Shown here one piece after another: positions 18,828-28,405 of a stretch of 64,000 nt of DNA. Under the pieces are notes generated by a model. That model made no database searches. It saw only the letters and a list, made by a program, of their open reading frames with translations, and was not told the DNA's origin. The stretch is from Nonomuraea candida (GTDB lineage: Bacteria > Actinomycetota > Actinomycetes > Streptosporangiales > Streptosporangiaceae): NCBI RefSeq assembly GCF_000725485.1, contig NZ_JOAG01000003.1:124001-188000 (forward strand). Direction: 5' to 3'. The translations under genes and the position numbers were made by a program. The stretch's first letter is position 1. Each line of letters starts with the position of its first letter.

Positions 18828-20803
18828 CAGGCCACCGAGTCCGGGCGCTTCCACTCCTGGCCGAGCACGTGCTGGCCGAGGAAGGCCAGGACGGTCTCGT
18901 ACCAGGCGACGATGTTGCCGGGCTTGAGGATCCAGTGGTTCTCGTCGGGGAAGTACAGGAACTTGGAGTCGACCTCGGTGCGCCGCAGGTCCCACCACAG
19001 CCGCAGGGCCTCGCCGATCGGCACCCGGTAGTCCTTGTCGCCGTGGATGACGAGCATCGGGGTGGTGATCCGGTCGAGGGCGTTGTGCGGGGACAGCAGG
19101 GCGTAGCGCTCGGCGCCGGGCAGGCCGAACTCGCGCTGCCAGTACATCGCGGCGTCGGTGGTGCCGCCGAACTGGTCGAGGTTCCACAGCGAGGCGTGGG
19201 TGACGATGGCCTTGTAGCGGTCGGTGTGGCCGGCCAGCCAGTTGGCCATGTAACCGCCGAAGGAGCCGCCCATCGCGGCGATGCGCTCGCTGTCGATGTC
19301 GTCCCTGGCCAGGGTGGCGTCCACGATCGCGTCGAGGTCGGCCTGGGTGCGCGGGCCCCAGTTGCCCCAGCCGCGGTCGATCATCTCCTGGCCGTAGCCG
19401 GTGGACATGCAGGGATCGGGCATGAGGACGGCGTACCCGTGCTGGGCCAGGATCCACGACTGCCAGCGCCACTGCCAGTCGTTCCAGGAGCCGATCGGGC
19501 CGCCGTGGATGAACATCACGAACGGCGCGGGGTTGGCGGCGGAGGCGCCCTCGGGCAGGGCCAGCCAGCCGCGGATGGTGGCGCCGTCGTCGGCGGTGGC
19601 GGTGACCTCGGTCAGCGTGCCGGGCACCTCGGGGCGCGGCGCGGGCGAGGGCAGGTCGGCGATCTCGCCGGTGGCGGCGTCGATCCTGGCCGGGGCGGGC
19701 GCGAGGTTGACGGCGCTGCGCAGCGCGTAGACCCAGCGGCCGTCGGGCGAGGGGTTGAGGCCGAGGTAGGAGGAGTCGTCGCGGGTGAGCCTGACCGCCT
19801 CGCCCTCCAGCGGGACGCGGAAGATCGGGCGGCGGCCCTGGTGGTCGGCGGCGATGTAGACGGCCGACGAGTCGGGGGCCCAGTCGATGTCCGAGGGGAA
19901 CAGGTCGGGCGCGTACGCGCGGCCCTGGCCGGTGGCCAGGTCGGCGATCCACAACTCGCTGCGCGCCGAGACCTCCAGGCCGGTGAGCCGGTCGCGGGAG
20001 CAGGCGATCCTGGTGCCGTCGGGAGAGATCGCGAGCGGCCCGGTGAAGTCGTGGGCCTCGTCCGACAGCAGCACGCGCCGCTCGCCGGTGGCGACGTCGA
20101 TGGCCACCAGGTCGGTGCGCCACTCGCCCCTGGGCAGGTAGTTGCGCCAGGTGGTGATCACGGTCGCGCCGTCGGGGGTCAGCTCGAAGCCGCCCTCGCG
20201 CAGCGCGTCGCCCGCGTCGGGGGTCAGGTCGCGCACGTCCTCCAGCCGGTCGGCGCCGAGCCTGGCCGCGAACAGCCGGGGGCGACCGGGGCCGAGGTCG
20301 TGGTCCCAGTAACGCACGGGGTAGCCCTCGTGCAGGATGGCGCTGATCCCGGCGTCCTTGCGGGCCTTGCGCTTGTCCTCGTCGGCCGACTCCTCGCCGT
20401 CGAGCACGTCGGAGACGAAGACGACCACGTCGCCGGCCGTGCGCACGGCGCCGATGCCGCCGGGCCTGGTGGCCACCTGGCGGGCCTCGCCGCCGGCGCG
20501 GGGCAGCAGCCACAGCGCGGGGACCTCGTCGCCGCCGTCCTTGACCGTGGGGTCGGGGCGGGCGGAGGTGAACAGCAGGTCGCCCGCGGTGGTGAAGACG
20601 CCGGCGGACTCGCCCTTGGCCGACCGGGTCAGCCGGTACGGCTCGCCGTCCACCGGAACGGCCCAGAGCGCGGTGCCGTACGACTTGCCGTCGGGGTTGA
20701 GGGACTGAACGGTGGAGACCAGCCTGGAGCCATCGGGCGAGAGCCGCAAGGAGAGGACGCGGGGAATTGCCACATAGTCACGAATGTCGTTGAATGCGCT
20801 CAC
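18827..20803 (-). CDS. S9 family (prolyl oligopeptidase-type) peptidase
   Basis: A 658-residue serine peptidase. The N-terminal ~380 residues form a WD40-like beta-propeller with recurring SPDG/TPDG units. The C-terminal alpha/beta hydrolase has the nucleophile Ser near 510 in GGSFGGYM, Asp near 591 in HGDKDYRVP and His near 621 in DENHW. No signal peptide is seen, so it is probably cytoplasmic and acyl-aminoacyl- or dipeptidyl-peptidase-like. GTG at 20803 has GAGGTAGG nine bases upstream. It is divergent from ferrochelatase. Confidence 0.92.
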   Translation of the reverse strand: MSAFNDIRDYVAIPRVLSLRLSPDGSRLVSTVQSLNPDGKSYGTALWAVPVDGEPYRLTRSAKGESAGVFTTAGDLLFTSARPDPTVKDGGDEVPALWLLPRAGGEARQVATRPGGIGAVRTAGDVVVFVSDVLDGEESADEDKRKARKDAGISAILHEGYPVRYWDHDLGPGRPRLFAARLGADRLEDVRDLTPDAGDALREGGFELTPDGATVITTWRNYLPRGEWRTDLVAIDVATGERRVLLSDEAHDFTGPLAISPDGTRIACSRDRLTGLEVSARSELWIADLATGQGRAYAPDLFPSDIDWAPDSSAVYIAADHQGRRPIFRVPLEGEAVRLTRDDSSYLGLNPSPDGRWVYALRSAVNLAPAPARIDAATGEIADLPSPAPRPEVPGTLTEVTATADDGATIRGWLALPEGASAANPAPFVMFIHGGPIGSWNDWQWRWQSWILAQHGYAVLMPDPCMSTGYGQEMIDRGWGNWGPRTQADLDAIVDATLARDDIDSERIAAMGGSFGGYMANWLAGHTDRYKAIVTHASLWNLDQFGGTTDAAMYWQREFGLPGAERYALLSPHNALDRITTPMLVIHGDKDYRVPIGEALRLWWDLRRTEVDSKFLYFPDENHWILKPGNIVAWYETVLAFLGQHVLGQEWKRPDSVA

Positions 20804-20847
20804 TCGATCGAACCTACCTCGCGGGCCGGACCGCCGACACTCCCCCA

Positions 20848-20853
20848 TAGGGT
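20848..20853 (+). promoter_or_regulatory. leaderless -10 box for ferrochelatase
   Basis: TAGGGT ends 6 nt before the GTG at 20860, and there is no Shine-Dalgarno in between, so transcription should begin at or next to the start codon. Confidence 0.5.
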
Positions 20854-20859
20854 TGTCAC

Positions 20860-21810
20860 GTGGGAATTTACGACGCCTTGCTGGTCCTGTCGTTCGGCGG
20901 TCCCGAGGGCCCCGACGACGTGATGCCGTTCCTGGAGAACGTCGTGCGCGGCCGGGGTGTGCCGCGTGAGCGCCTGCTCGAAGTGGCCGAGCACTACCAG
21001 AGCTTCGGCGGGGTCAGCCCGATCAACCAGCAGAACCGCGACCTGGTCGAGGCGCTGCGCCCGGTCGCCGGGGTGCCGGTCTACTGGGGCAACCGCAACT
21101 GGCACCCGTTCGGCGAGGACACCGTGCGCCGGATGAAGGCCGACGGCGTCAGGAAGGCGGCGGTGTTCGCCACGTCGGCGTTCGCGGGCTATTCGAGCTG
21201 CCGCCAGTACTACGAGGACATCGAGCGCATCTCCGTCGAAGGCGGCCCCGAGCTGGTCAAGATGCGCCACTACGGCGAGCACCCCGGCTTCGTGGCCGCC
21301 ATGGCCGACCACACCAGGGCGGCGCTGGAGCGGCTCGGCCGCGACGACGCCCGGCTCGTGTTCACCGCCCACAGCATCCCGGTCTCCATGGCCGAGACCG
21401 CCGGGCCCGAGGGCGGCCTGTACGAAGCGCAGCTGCGCAGGAGCGCCGAGCTGGTCAACCGGGCGCTCGGCCGCACCCAGCCGTGGGACCTGGTGTGGCA
21501 GTCGCGCAGCGGCCCGCCGCAGGTGCCGTGGCTGGAGCCCGACGTCTGCGACCACCTGCGCAAGGTCAGCGCGCCGGCCGTGGTGCTGGTGCCGATCGGG
21601 TTCGTCTCCGACCACATGGAGGTCGTCTACGACCTCGACACCGAGGCGAAGGCCGTGGCGGCGGAGCTGGGCCTGCCGATGGAGCGGGCCGCGACGGCGG
21701 GCACGCACCCGAGGTTCGTGCGGATGGTGCGCGAGCTGATGGAGGAGCCCGAGCCGGTGCCCTGCCCGCTCACCTGCTGCCCGCCGCCGCGCAGGAGGCC
21801 GCAGGCGTAG
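20860..21810 (+). CDS. hemH: ferrochelatase (coproporphyrin ferrochelatase type)
   Basis: 316-residue class II chelatase inserting Fe2+ into the porphyrin. In actinobacteria the substrate is coproporphyrin III (CpfC) in the coproporphyrin-dependent haem pathway. Diagnostic segments are [43 protein letters not shown], the metal/porphyrin-site [24 protein letters not shown] and [16 protein letters not shown]. The C-terminal CPLTCC, with Cys in SSCRQY, is compatible with the [2Fe-2S] cluster of actinobacterial enzymes, but I cannot verify cluster ligands. Start GTG appears leaderless. Confidence 0.93.
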   Translation: MGIYDALLVLSFGGPEGPDDVMPFLENVVRGRGVPRERLLEVAEHYQSFGGVSPINQQNRDLVEALRPVAGVPVYWGNRNWHPFGEDTVRRMKADGVRKAAVFATSAFAGYSSCRQYYEDIERISVEGGPELVKMRHYGEHPGFVAAMADHTRAALERLGRDDARLVFTAHSIPVSMAETAGPEGGLYEAQLRRSAELVNRALGRTQPWDLVWQSRSGPPQVPWLEPDVCDHLRKVSAPAVVLVPIGFVSDHMEVVYDLDTEAKAVAAELGLPMERAATAGTHPRFVRMVRELMEEPEPVPCPLTCCPPPRRRPQA

Positions 21811-21825
21811 CTTCCGGGGCGGCGG

Positions 21826-23043
21826 TCATGAGGCGTACGCCCGCGCGTACGCCTCGGCGATCGACATGACCTTGTTCACGTAGTCCCACGAGTGGTTGTA
21901 GAACCAGATCGCCTTGCGCAGCCGCTCGCCGCCCTGTCCCGCCTTGTTCGCGCACAGGTAGTTGGCCGCCCCCGGCACGGCGTCGTACGGGCTCCAGATG
22001 TCCTTCTTGCCGTCGCCGTCGCCGTCCACGCCGTAGTGCTTCCAGGTGGCGGGCATGAACTGCATCGGCCCCAGCGCGCCAGCGCTCGACGGCCCGTTGT
22101 TGCGCCCGTGCCCGCTCTCCACCTGCCCGATCGCGGCCAGCACCGTCCAGGACAGGCCGGGGCAGCGGGTGGCGGCGGCCTTGTAGAGCTCCAGGTAGCT
22201 GCCCGGCCTGCCGACGCTGACCTCCTGCTGCCGGGCGGGCTGCTGCTGTTGCGGCTGCTGCCGCTTGGCGGCGCGGGCGGCGGAGTCGAGCAGGACGACC
22301 TGCGCGTCCTTGCCGAGCAGCCGGCGCACGCCCGACTCGCTGATCTTGCCCTCCTTGCCGTGCAGCAGCACCGCGACGCCCTGCGCGAACCCCAGCGACC
22401 TGCCGAGGTCGGCGCTGATCAGCCCGTCCACGCCGTGCAGCCCGAGCGGGGCCGAGGCGGCGACGCGCAGCCTGGGCCCGCCGTCCACCTGGTACATGGC
22501 GCCGAGGATCAGCCCGTACTTGCGCACCGTCTTCGTCTCGGCCACCAGCTCGCCCCTGGCCAGCGCGCTCCACACGGCGGGCTGGTCGGCGACGGGCTGT
22601 GGCGTCCAGGAGCGGAAGTCGGCGGGGTCGACGGCCAGCAGGTTCAGGCCGGTGCCGGACACCTTGACCGCGCCGGCGTCCACGACGGCGGCCTTCTGCA
22701 CGTGGGCGAGGCCGCCCAGCTTGAGCCTGGTCTCCTTGGGCACGGTGCCGCGCGCGACCGCCAGGACGCGGGGCGGGGTGGCCGTCACGCCGGGGCCGCC
22801 CGCGCCGAAGTCCCGCACCGGCTCGGCCGTGGGCACGAGCTGGTCGAGGCGGGGGGCGGCGGACTGCCGGGGGGCGGCGGCCTCCGGCTGCCGGGTGCGC
22901 GTGCGTACGGGCTCCTGCGTGCTGCCGACCAGGTCCTCGTCCATGATCACCACGATGCCGCCGGCCGCGGCCGTGACCGCGAGCACGGCGATGACCATGA
23001 GCATGACCGCACGGAGGGAGGGAAGACCGGACACTCGGGACAC
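21826..23043 (-). CDS. lytic transglycosylase (SLT) with N-terminal anchor
   Basis: A 405-residue protein. Residues ~12-34 are a membrane anchor or signal (AVMLMVIAVLAVTAAAGGIV). Then come a Pro/Ala-rich linker, a middle region of unknown fold (~75-265), a Gln-rich RQQPQQQQPARQQ linker, and a C-terminal soluble lytic transglycosylase domain. The catalytic Glu is in AAIGQVESGHGRN, with ALGPMQFMPATW and DIWSPYDAVPGAANYLC following. It should cleave peptidoglycan outside the membrane. GTG at 23043 is the best start. It converges with hemH, 15 nt apart. Confidence 0.88.
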   Translation of the reverse strand: MSRVSGLPSLRAVMLMVIAVLAVTAAAGGIVVIMDEDLVGSTQEPVRTRTRQPEAAAPRQSAAPRLDQLVPTAEPVRDFGAGGPGVTATPPRVLAVARGTVPKETRLKLGGLAHVQKAAVVDAGAVKVSGTGLNLLAVDPADFRSWTPQPVADQPAVWSALARGELVAETKTVRKYGLILGAMYQVDGGPRLRVAASAPLGLHGVDGLISADLGRSLGFAQGVAVLLHGKEGKISESGVRRLLGKDAQVVLLDSAARAAKRQQPQQQQPARQQEVSVGRPGSYLELYKAAATRCPGLSWTVLAAIGQVESGHGRNNGPSSAGALGPMQFMPATWKHYGVDGDGDGKKDIWSPYDAVPGAANYLCANKAGQGGERLRKAIWFYNHSWDYVNKVMSIAEAYARAYAS

Positions 23044-23126
23044 GTTAACTCACGCCACCCCGAAACCACTTGCGATATCCGACATATGTGCGCAATGGTT
23101 AGCTGCTTGAGTAAGGGGGAAACAAC
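23044..23126. promoter_or_regulatory. AT-rich divergent promoter region
   Basis: Between the transglycosylase and MFS genes. Contains an imperfect inverted repeat TTGCG-ATAT-ccgac-ATAT-gtg-CGCAA (about 23070-23095), then GCAATGGTTAGC (23092-23103), also found at 15406. GTAAGGGGGA serves as ribosome site for the GTG at 23127. Confidence 0.4.
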
Positions 23127-24329
23127 GTGATCGGGCCTTACCGAGGGTTGTTCGACAGGCCCGGGGTCAAGGCGTTCGTGCTGGCCGGGCTCATCGGCCG
23201 GATGCCGATGTCCATGCTCGGCATCGGCGTCATCCTGCTGATCACCGCGCTGACGGGCAACTACGCCACCGCCGGCGCGGTCGGGGCGGCGTCCAACCTG
23301 GCCTTCGCCGTGGCCGCCCCGCTGTCGGGCCGGCTCGCCGACAGGTTCGGGCAGGGCCGGGTGATCGCGCCGTTCGCCCTCGTGAACGCGATCGCGCTGG
23401 CGGCCCTCATGATCTTCGCCGCCTCCCGGCTGCCCGAGTGGACCCTGTACGCCGCGGGCCTGCTCATCGGCGCCACCTCGCTGTCGCTCGGCTCGATGGT
23501 GCGCGCCCGCTGGTCGGCCATCCACGGCGGCTCCGACCGGCTGCACGCCGCCTTCGCCTTCGAGTCGGTGGCCGACGAGATCGTCTTCGTCACCGGGCCG
23601 GCGCTCGTCACGGTGCTGGCGACCACCGTGAACCCGTACGCGGGCCTGATCGTGGCGCTGGTCTGCATGCTGGGCGGCTCTCTCGCGCTGGCCTCGCAGC
23701 GGCGCACCCAGCCGCCCGTCCAGCTCATCAGGTCGTCGTCGGGCACGCCCATCCTGATCCCCGCCATCGCCCTGCTGGCCTGCGTCTCGCTGGCGCTGGG
23801 CGCGATCTTCGGCTCCGTGGACCTGATCACGGTGGCCTTCGCCGAGGAGCACGGCGTGAAGTGGGCCTCGGGGTTCCTGCTGGCCTCGTTCGCGGGCGGG
23901 TCGATGGTGTCGGGCCTGTGGTTCGGCTCGCGCAACTGGCGGATCTCGCTGCGCACCCGGTTCGTACGGGCCCTGGCCCTGTTCATGGTGGGGCTGTCGC
24001 CGATCCTGTTCATCAACACCCCCGGCGTCATGGCGGCGGCGCTGTTCCTGGCGGGCTTCGCCATCTCGCCGACGCTCATCACGTGCTTCTCCCTCACCGA
24101 GCGGCTGGTGCCGCAGGCTCTGCTCACCGAGGGGATGGCGTGGATCTCGACCGCGATCACGCTCGGCGTGGCGCTCGGGTCGTGGGCGGGCGGGCACCTC
24201 ACGGAGACGTCCGGGGCTTCCAGCGCGTACGTCTTCTCCATCGCCGCGGCCGTGGTGGCGGTGATCGTGGGCATCGGAGGTTCGGGTTTGCTGAGACTTC
24301 CCGCGGCTCCTTCACCCCCGGCGAGCTGA
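23127..24329 (+). CDS. MFS transporter
   Basis: 400 residues with twelve hydrophobic segments. Motif A lies in the loop between helices 2 and 3 as SGRLADRFGQGRV. The sequence resembles the SetA/PurP-like and multidrug branches often annotated as YfcJ-type MFS; substrate is unknown. The GTG start at 23127 has AGGGGGA six bases upstream. It is divergent from the lytic transglycosylase; a functional link is not evident. Confidence 0.85.
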   Translation: MIGPYRGLFDRPGVKAFVLAGLIGRMPMSMLGIGVILLITALTGNYATAGAVGAASNLAFAVAAPLSGRLADRFGQGRVIAPFALVNAIALAALMIFAASRLPEWTLYAAGLLIGATSLSLGSMVRARWSAIHGGSDRLHAAFAFESVADEIVFVTGPALVTVLATTVNPYAGLIVALVCMLGGSLALASQRRTQPPVQLIRSSSGTPILIPAIALLACVSLALGAIFGSVDLITVAFAEEHGVKWASGFLLASFAGGSMVSGLWFGSRNWRISLRTRFVRALALFMVGLSPILFINTPGVMAAALFLAGFAISPTLITCFSLTERLVPQALLTEGMAWISTAITLGVALGSWAGGHLTETSGASSAYVFSIAAAVVAVIVGIGGSGLLRLPAAPSPPAS

Positions 24330-24383
24330 TCCGCTACGGTCGAAAGATCCCTCGCAACACCCATCACACTGGAAGCACTAGTT

Positions 24384-25103
24384 ATGTCCCGACAAATCAG
24401 TTCACTTCTAGCTATCGCGGCTGTTTGCGTGACTCTTGCTCCGGCGCCGGCCTTTGCCGCGCCCAAGGAGGAGCCCGTCGACTGTGAACAGGTCAAGTGC
24501 ATCGCGCTGACCTTTGACGACGGGCCCAGCAAGTACGCGGGAACGCTGCTCGACACGCTCAAGAAGCACGACGCCAAGGCGACGTTCTTCCTTGAGGGCC
24601 AATACGTGAAGAGCCGGCCCCAGTACGTCAAGCGCATGGTGGCCGAGGGCCACGAGCTCGGCAACCACAGCTACAGCCACCCCGACTTCACCAAGAGCGA
24701 CGCGGCGACGATCAAGAGCGAGATCCAGAAGACCCAGGACGCGGTGAAGAAGGCGGCGGGCGTCGAGCCCAGGCTGCTGCGCCCGCCGTACGGGCTGGCC
24801 GACCTCCAGGTCTCCGACATCGCCGCCGAGTTCGGCATGCCGATCATCCTGTGGACCGCCGGCTCCAAGGACTGGAGCACCAAGGACGTCGACGCCATCC
24901 AGAAGCAGACCCTGGCCGTGGCCGAGCCGAACGGCATCATCCTCATGCACGACTGGGTGAAGCAGACCGTGGACGGCATGGCCTCGCTCATCAAGACCCT
25001 GAAGAACAAGGGCTACCACCTGGTGACGGTCTCCGACGTGATCAAGAGCCAGGAGCTCAAGCCCGGCGACGCCTTCCCCACTCCCGAAGGCTGGGAAAGC
25101 TGA
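24384..25103 (+). CDS. secreted polysaccharide deacetylase (NodB/CE4)
   Basis: 239 residues with a Sec signal peptide (cleavage near APAFA-AP, residues 25-26). The CE4 deacetylase motifs are present: TFDDGP (43-48, with both Asp), metal-binding HSYSH (95-99), LRPPYG, WTAGSKDW and the C-terminal LMHD. It is expected to remove acetyl groups from peptidoglycan or other extracellular N-acetylglucosamine polymers. The first ~20 codons are less GC-biased than the rest. The ribosome site (TGGAAG) is weak. Confidence 0.92.
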   Translation: MSRQISSLLAIAAVCVTLAPAPAFAAPKEEPVDCEQVKCIALTFDDGPSKYAGTLLDTLKKHDAKATFFLEGQYVKSRPQYVKRMVAEGHELGNHSYSHPDFTKSDAATIKSEIQKTQDAVKKAAGVEPRLLRPPYGLADLQVSDIAAEFGMPIILWTAGSKDWSTKDVDAIQKQTLAVAEPNGIILMHDWVKQTVDGMASLIKTLKNKGYHLVTVSDVIKSQELKPGDAFPTPEGWES

Positions 25104-25152
25104 GTATCGTTCGCGTTTAATACCGGACGAACGCTCTGGAGGGGTGCCCGCG

Positions 25153-26475
25153 GTGGACGATCCGCTCGCCGGGCCGGCCCGTACGACGCGGGCCGCCGCG
25201 ACCTTCGTGAACTGGGCGCGCAACCAGTCGGGCACCCCCGCCGAAGTGCGCACCCCCGCCTGCGCCGAGGACGTCGTACGCGCGGTGCGCGACGCGGCGG
25301 CCTCGGGCCGGCGGGTGCGCATGATCGGCACCGGCCACTCCTTCACCGGCGTGGCGCTCACCGACGGCATCCTGCTGCGCCCCCACGCGCTGACCGGGAT
25401 CGCCTCCCACGCCGGCGACCACGTCACGGTGCTGGCCGGCACGCCGCTGCGGGTGCTCAACGAGCTGCTCGCCGAACGCGGCCTGGCCCTGGCCAACATG
25501 GGCGACATCACCGAGCAGACCGTCGCCGGCGCCATCCAGACCGGCACCCACGGCACCGGGCGTGACAGCGGCGGGCTCGCCGACCAGGTCACCGGGCTGG
25601 AGCTGGTGCTCGCCGACGGCTCCGTCGTCACCGCCGCCCCCGGCGAGGACCTCTTCGACGCCGCCCGCGTCGGGCTGGGCGCGCTCGGCGTGCTGACGAC
25701 CGTGACGTTACGGGTGGAGCCGGCGTTCCTGCTGCACAACCGGCGGCGCACGCTCGGGTACGGCGAGGTGCTCGGCTCGCTCGCCGAGCTGACCGCCGCC
25801 AACGAGCACCTCGACTTCTTCTGGCTGCCGCAGACCGAAGCGTGCCTGGTCAAGACCAACAACCGGAGCGCGGGCCCGGCCCGGCCGCCCGGCGCGCTGC
25901 GGCACTGGCTGGACACCGTGTTCCTGGAGAACACCGTCTTCGGGGCCGCCTGCGCGCTCGGGGCCCGCCTGCCCGGGCTGATCCCGAGGATCAACGCGCT
26001 CAGCGCGGCGGCGCTCGGGGAGTCGGAGTCGGTGGACGTCTCGTACAAGGCGTTCACGGCGCGGCGGGACGTGCGCTTCCTGGAGATGGAGTACGCCATC
26101 CCGCGCGAGCACCTGGCCCAGGCCCTGCGCGAGACGCGCGACCTGATCGAGCGGATGGACTGGCGGATCACCTTCCCGGTGGAGGTGCGGGTGACGCCGC
26201 CCAGCGACGCGTGGCTGTCCACCGCGTACGGGCGGCCGACGGCGTACGTCGCCTGCCACGTCTACCGGCCGACGCCGGACCCCGCCTACTTCAAGGGCGT
26301 CGAGGAGATCATGACCCGGCTGGCGGGGCGGCCCCACTGGGGCAAGCTGCACACGCGTGACGCGGCGTACCTGGCCGGGGTGTATCCCCGCTTCGCGGAC
26401 TTCCGCGCCCTGCGCGACCGCCTCGACCCGGACCGCCTGTTCACCAACGACTACCTGGACACGGTGCTCGGCTGA
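25153..26475 (+). CDS. FAD-linked sugar-lactone/alditol oxidase
   Basis: VAO-family flavoprotein. The N-terminal FAD-binding PCMH domain contains the MIGTGHSFTGVA segment, whose His is the covalent FAD site in alditol oxidases, and ITEQTVAGAIQTGTHGTG. The C-terminal ALO domain ends with the substrate-site HWGKLH and FTNDYLDTVLG. Candidate reactions are oxidation of L-gulono- or D-arabinono-1,4-lactone or of alditols. Start: GTG at 25153 lies ten bases after GGAGG. A GTG at 25144 overlaps that site and is less likely. It converges with the next gene with only 6 nt between. Confidence 0.88.
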   Translation: MDDPLAGPARTTRAAATFVNWARNQSGTPAEVRTPACAEDVVRAVRDAAASGRRVRMIGTGHSFTGVALTDGILLRPHALTGIASHAGDHVTVLAGTPLRVLNELLAERGLALANMGDITEQTVAGAIQTGTHGTGRDSGGLADQVTGLELVLADGSVVTAAPGEDLFDAARVGLGALGVLTTVTLRVEPAFLLHNRRRTLGYGEVLGSLAELTAANEHLDFFWLPQTEACLVKTNNRSAGPARPPGALRHWLDTVFLENTVFGAACALGARLPGLIPRINALSAAALGESESVDVSYKAFTARRDVRFLEMEYAIPREHLAQALRETRDLIERMDWRITFPVEVRVTPPSDAWLSTAYGRPTAYVACHVYRPTPDPAYFKGVEEIMTRLAGRPHWGKLHTRDAAYLAGVYPRFADFRALRDRLDPDRLFTNDYLDTVLG

Positions 26476-26481
26476 CGGGAG

Positions 26482-27318
26482 TCACCGGGCCGGCGGGGTG
26501 TCGCCGGGCTCGGTCCGGTCGTCGGCGGACGTGGGCGGCGGGAGCGGCTCGTCGGACGGCGGCTCCTCCACCGGGTCCGGCCGCTCCTCCTCCGGCGGCG
26601 GCGAGCCCGTCGCCTCCTCCGACGGCTCCACCTCGCCGGTGGGCGTCGGGGTCGGGGTCGGGGTGGGCCGCGGGGCCGGCGTGCCGCTCGGCGTGGGCGT
26701 CACGCTCGGCCCGGGCGTGACCGGCTGCTGCGTGGCCGTCTGCGGCGCCTGGTGCGCCGGCGCGCCGTCATCGCCGTCCCGCCGGTCCGCCGGGCGGTCC
26801 TCGCGCTGCTGCTGGGCCTTCGGCGGCGTCTTGCCGGTGACCTGGTCGTGCACGGTCTGCTGGGCCACCGCCTCGTAGACCAGGATGCTGCCCATGCTGA
26901 TCCCGAACACGATCGCGGCCGCCGCCCCGACCTTCAGCCAGGGCAGCCTGCGCCGGCCCACGGCCGGCATGACCAGCGTGGACGTCCCCTCGCCGCCCTC
27001 GCCGCCCTCGCCGGGGGCCTCACCGCGGTCCTCGCCTGCGTCCTTGACCGGCGCCCCCTGGACGGGCCGCGTCTCCTCCGCCGGATGCTCGCGCCGCACG
27101 ATCAGCGGCGTGTGCTGCTTGACCCGCTCTCCCGTCTGCTTGAGATAGTGCGTGTAGACGGCGGTGGCGACCGTGCTGGCGACGCTGACCACGGCCGCCC
27201 CGATCACCGTGCCCGCCACACCGAGATAAGACGCGGCCACCGCGGCCGTCACCGCGGCCAATGCCCCGCCCAGGATCTGCGGCATGCTCAGCTCGAACTT
27301 CCGCTGCTCGCCGCTCAT
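26482..27318 (-). CDS. membrane protein with Pro/Thr-rich tail
   Basis: 278 residues, not assigned to a family. The N-terminal third has hydrophobic Ala/Val-rich helices (ILGGALAAVTAAVAASYLGV, then VIGAAVVSVASTVATAVY). A charged linker precedes a single helix VGAAAAIVFGISMGSILVYE. The remaining ~120 residues are a low-complexity tail with a TPTPTPT run and acidic PEEE/SDEP units, probably extracytoplasmic. It is divergent from the degenerate subtilase. Confidence 0.75.
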   Translation of the reverse strand: MSGEQRKFELSMPQILGGALAAVTAAVAASYLGVAGTVIGAAVVSVASTVATAVYTHYLKQTGERVKQHTPLIVRREHPAEETRPVQGAPVKDAGEDRGEAPGEGGEGGEGTSTLVMPAVGRRRLPWLKVGAAAAIVFGISMGSILVYEAVAQQTVHDQVTGKTPPKAQQQREDRPADRRDGDDGAPAHQAPQTATQQPVTPGPSVTPTPSGTPAPRPTPTPTPTPTGEVEPSEEATGSPPPEEERPDPVEEPPSDEPLPPPTSADDRTEPGDTPPAR

Positions 27319-27436
27319 CCCCCGGATCAGTCCTCTCTCGCCATGCCATGCGTTCGGTAAAGAGCTGTCTCGTGAATAGACGCGACTGCGTGTCCCGTTG
27401 TTCCTGTGACCTGCGTGACAGGCACCCTTGTAACTC

Positions 27437-28387
27437 GTGCCCCGACGACTCGGCCTGCCCTCCGTTTACCTCGCCGCGGCCGTGGCAACGGCCGCCACGA
27501 CCGCCGTCCCTCTGGCCATGACACCCGCCTCAGGACTCGCCCTGCACCCCGTCCGGCCGGAACCCGCCCGGCCCTACATCGTCACCGCCCGCAACCGGGT
27601 GGCCGCCCGCGACCTCGTCGGCGAGGTGCGCTGGCGGGTGCGCCGCTACTACACCTCGGCGCTGCCCGGGTTCGCCACCTTCCTCACCGCCGACGAGCTG
27701 GCCGAGCTGCGGGCCGACCCGCGCGTACGCACGATCGAGCCCGACCGCGTGATCCATCCCGTGGCCGTGCGCAGACCCGCCAGGCCGCCGGTCGCGCCGG
27801 CCGGCGGCGCGGGCGCCACCGTGTACGTCCTGGACAGCGGCGTCGACACCGGCAGGTCCGAGTTCGGCGACCGGGCCTGGCGGGCCTTCGACGCCACCGG
27901 CGGCACCGGGCGCGACTGCGGCGGGCACGGCACGCAGGTGGCCGCCCGCGCCCACGACCTGGCCCCGAAGGCCGGCATCGCCTCGGTCCGGGTGCTCGGC
28001 TGCGACGGCGCCGGCACGCTGTCGGACGTGCTGGCGGGGCTCGACTGGATCAGCCGGCACGCCCACGGCCCCTCCGTCGCGAGCCTGGCGTTCGACGGCT
28101 CCGGCTCTCCCGCCCTCACCGACGCGTCGCTCTCGCTGGCGCGTTCGGGAGTGCTCGTGGTCGGGGCGTCCGGCGGCGGCACGGCCTGTCACGTCACGCC
28201 GGACGGCAGGGTCTTCACGCCGCATGTCCCGTACCTCGCGGGAGCCGCCGCGGGGCACCTGGAGCTCCATCCAAACGCCGGCCCCGCCGCGCTGGCCACC
28301 ATGATCGACTGCGGCACCTCGCGGAAAGCGATTCGCCAGAACCCGTCGAGGCCATCTAACCTCCAGATACGCAACGGCGGGCTCTAG
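27437..28387 (+). CDS. degenerate subtilisin-like (S8) protein, no catalytic Ser
   Basis: 316 residues: signal peptide (1-~35), an I9-like propeptide (47-108), then a proteinase K-like core. Asp133 (VYVLDSGVD) and His164 (CGGHGTQVA) are in place. The oxyanion Asn region reads GASGGG (243-248) instead of AAGN. The segment that should carry GTSMATPHVAG reads GRVFTPHVPYLAG (257-269), so the Ser position is Arg258. Compared with proteinase K, about 60-70 residues between these blocks are missing. I read it as a non-proteolytic relic or binding protein. GTG start, no Shine-Dalgarno. Confidence 0.8.
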   Translation: MPRRLGLPSVYLAAAVATAATTAVPLAMTPASGLALHPVRPEPARPYIVTARNRVAARDLVGEVRWRVRRYYTSALPGFATFLTADELAELRADPRVRTIEPDRVIHPVAVRRPARPPVAPAGGAGATVYVLDSGVDTGRSEFGDRAWRAFDATGGTGRDCGGHGTQVAARAHDLAPKAGIASVRVLGCDGAGTLSDVLAGLDWISRHAHGPSVASLAFDGSGSPALTDASLSLARSGVLVVGASGGGTACHVTPDGRVFTPHVPYLAGAAAGHLELHPNAGPAALATMIDCGTSRKAIRQNPSRPSNLQIRNGGL

Positions 28388-28405
28388 AGGGATGGACTCT
28401 ACAAA

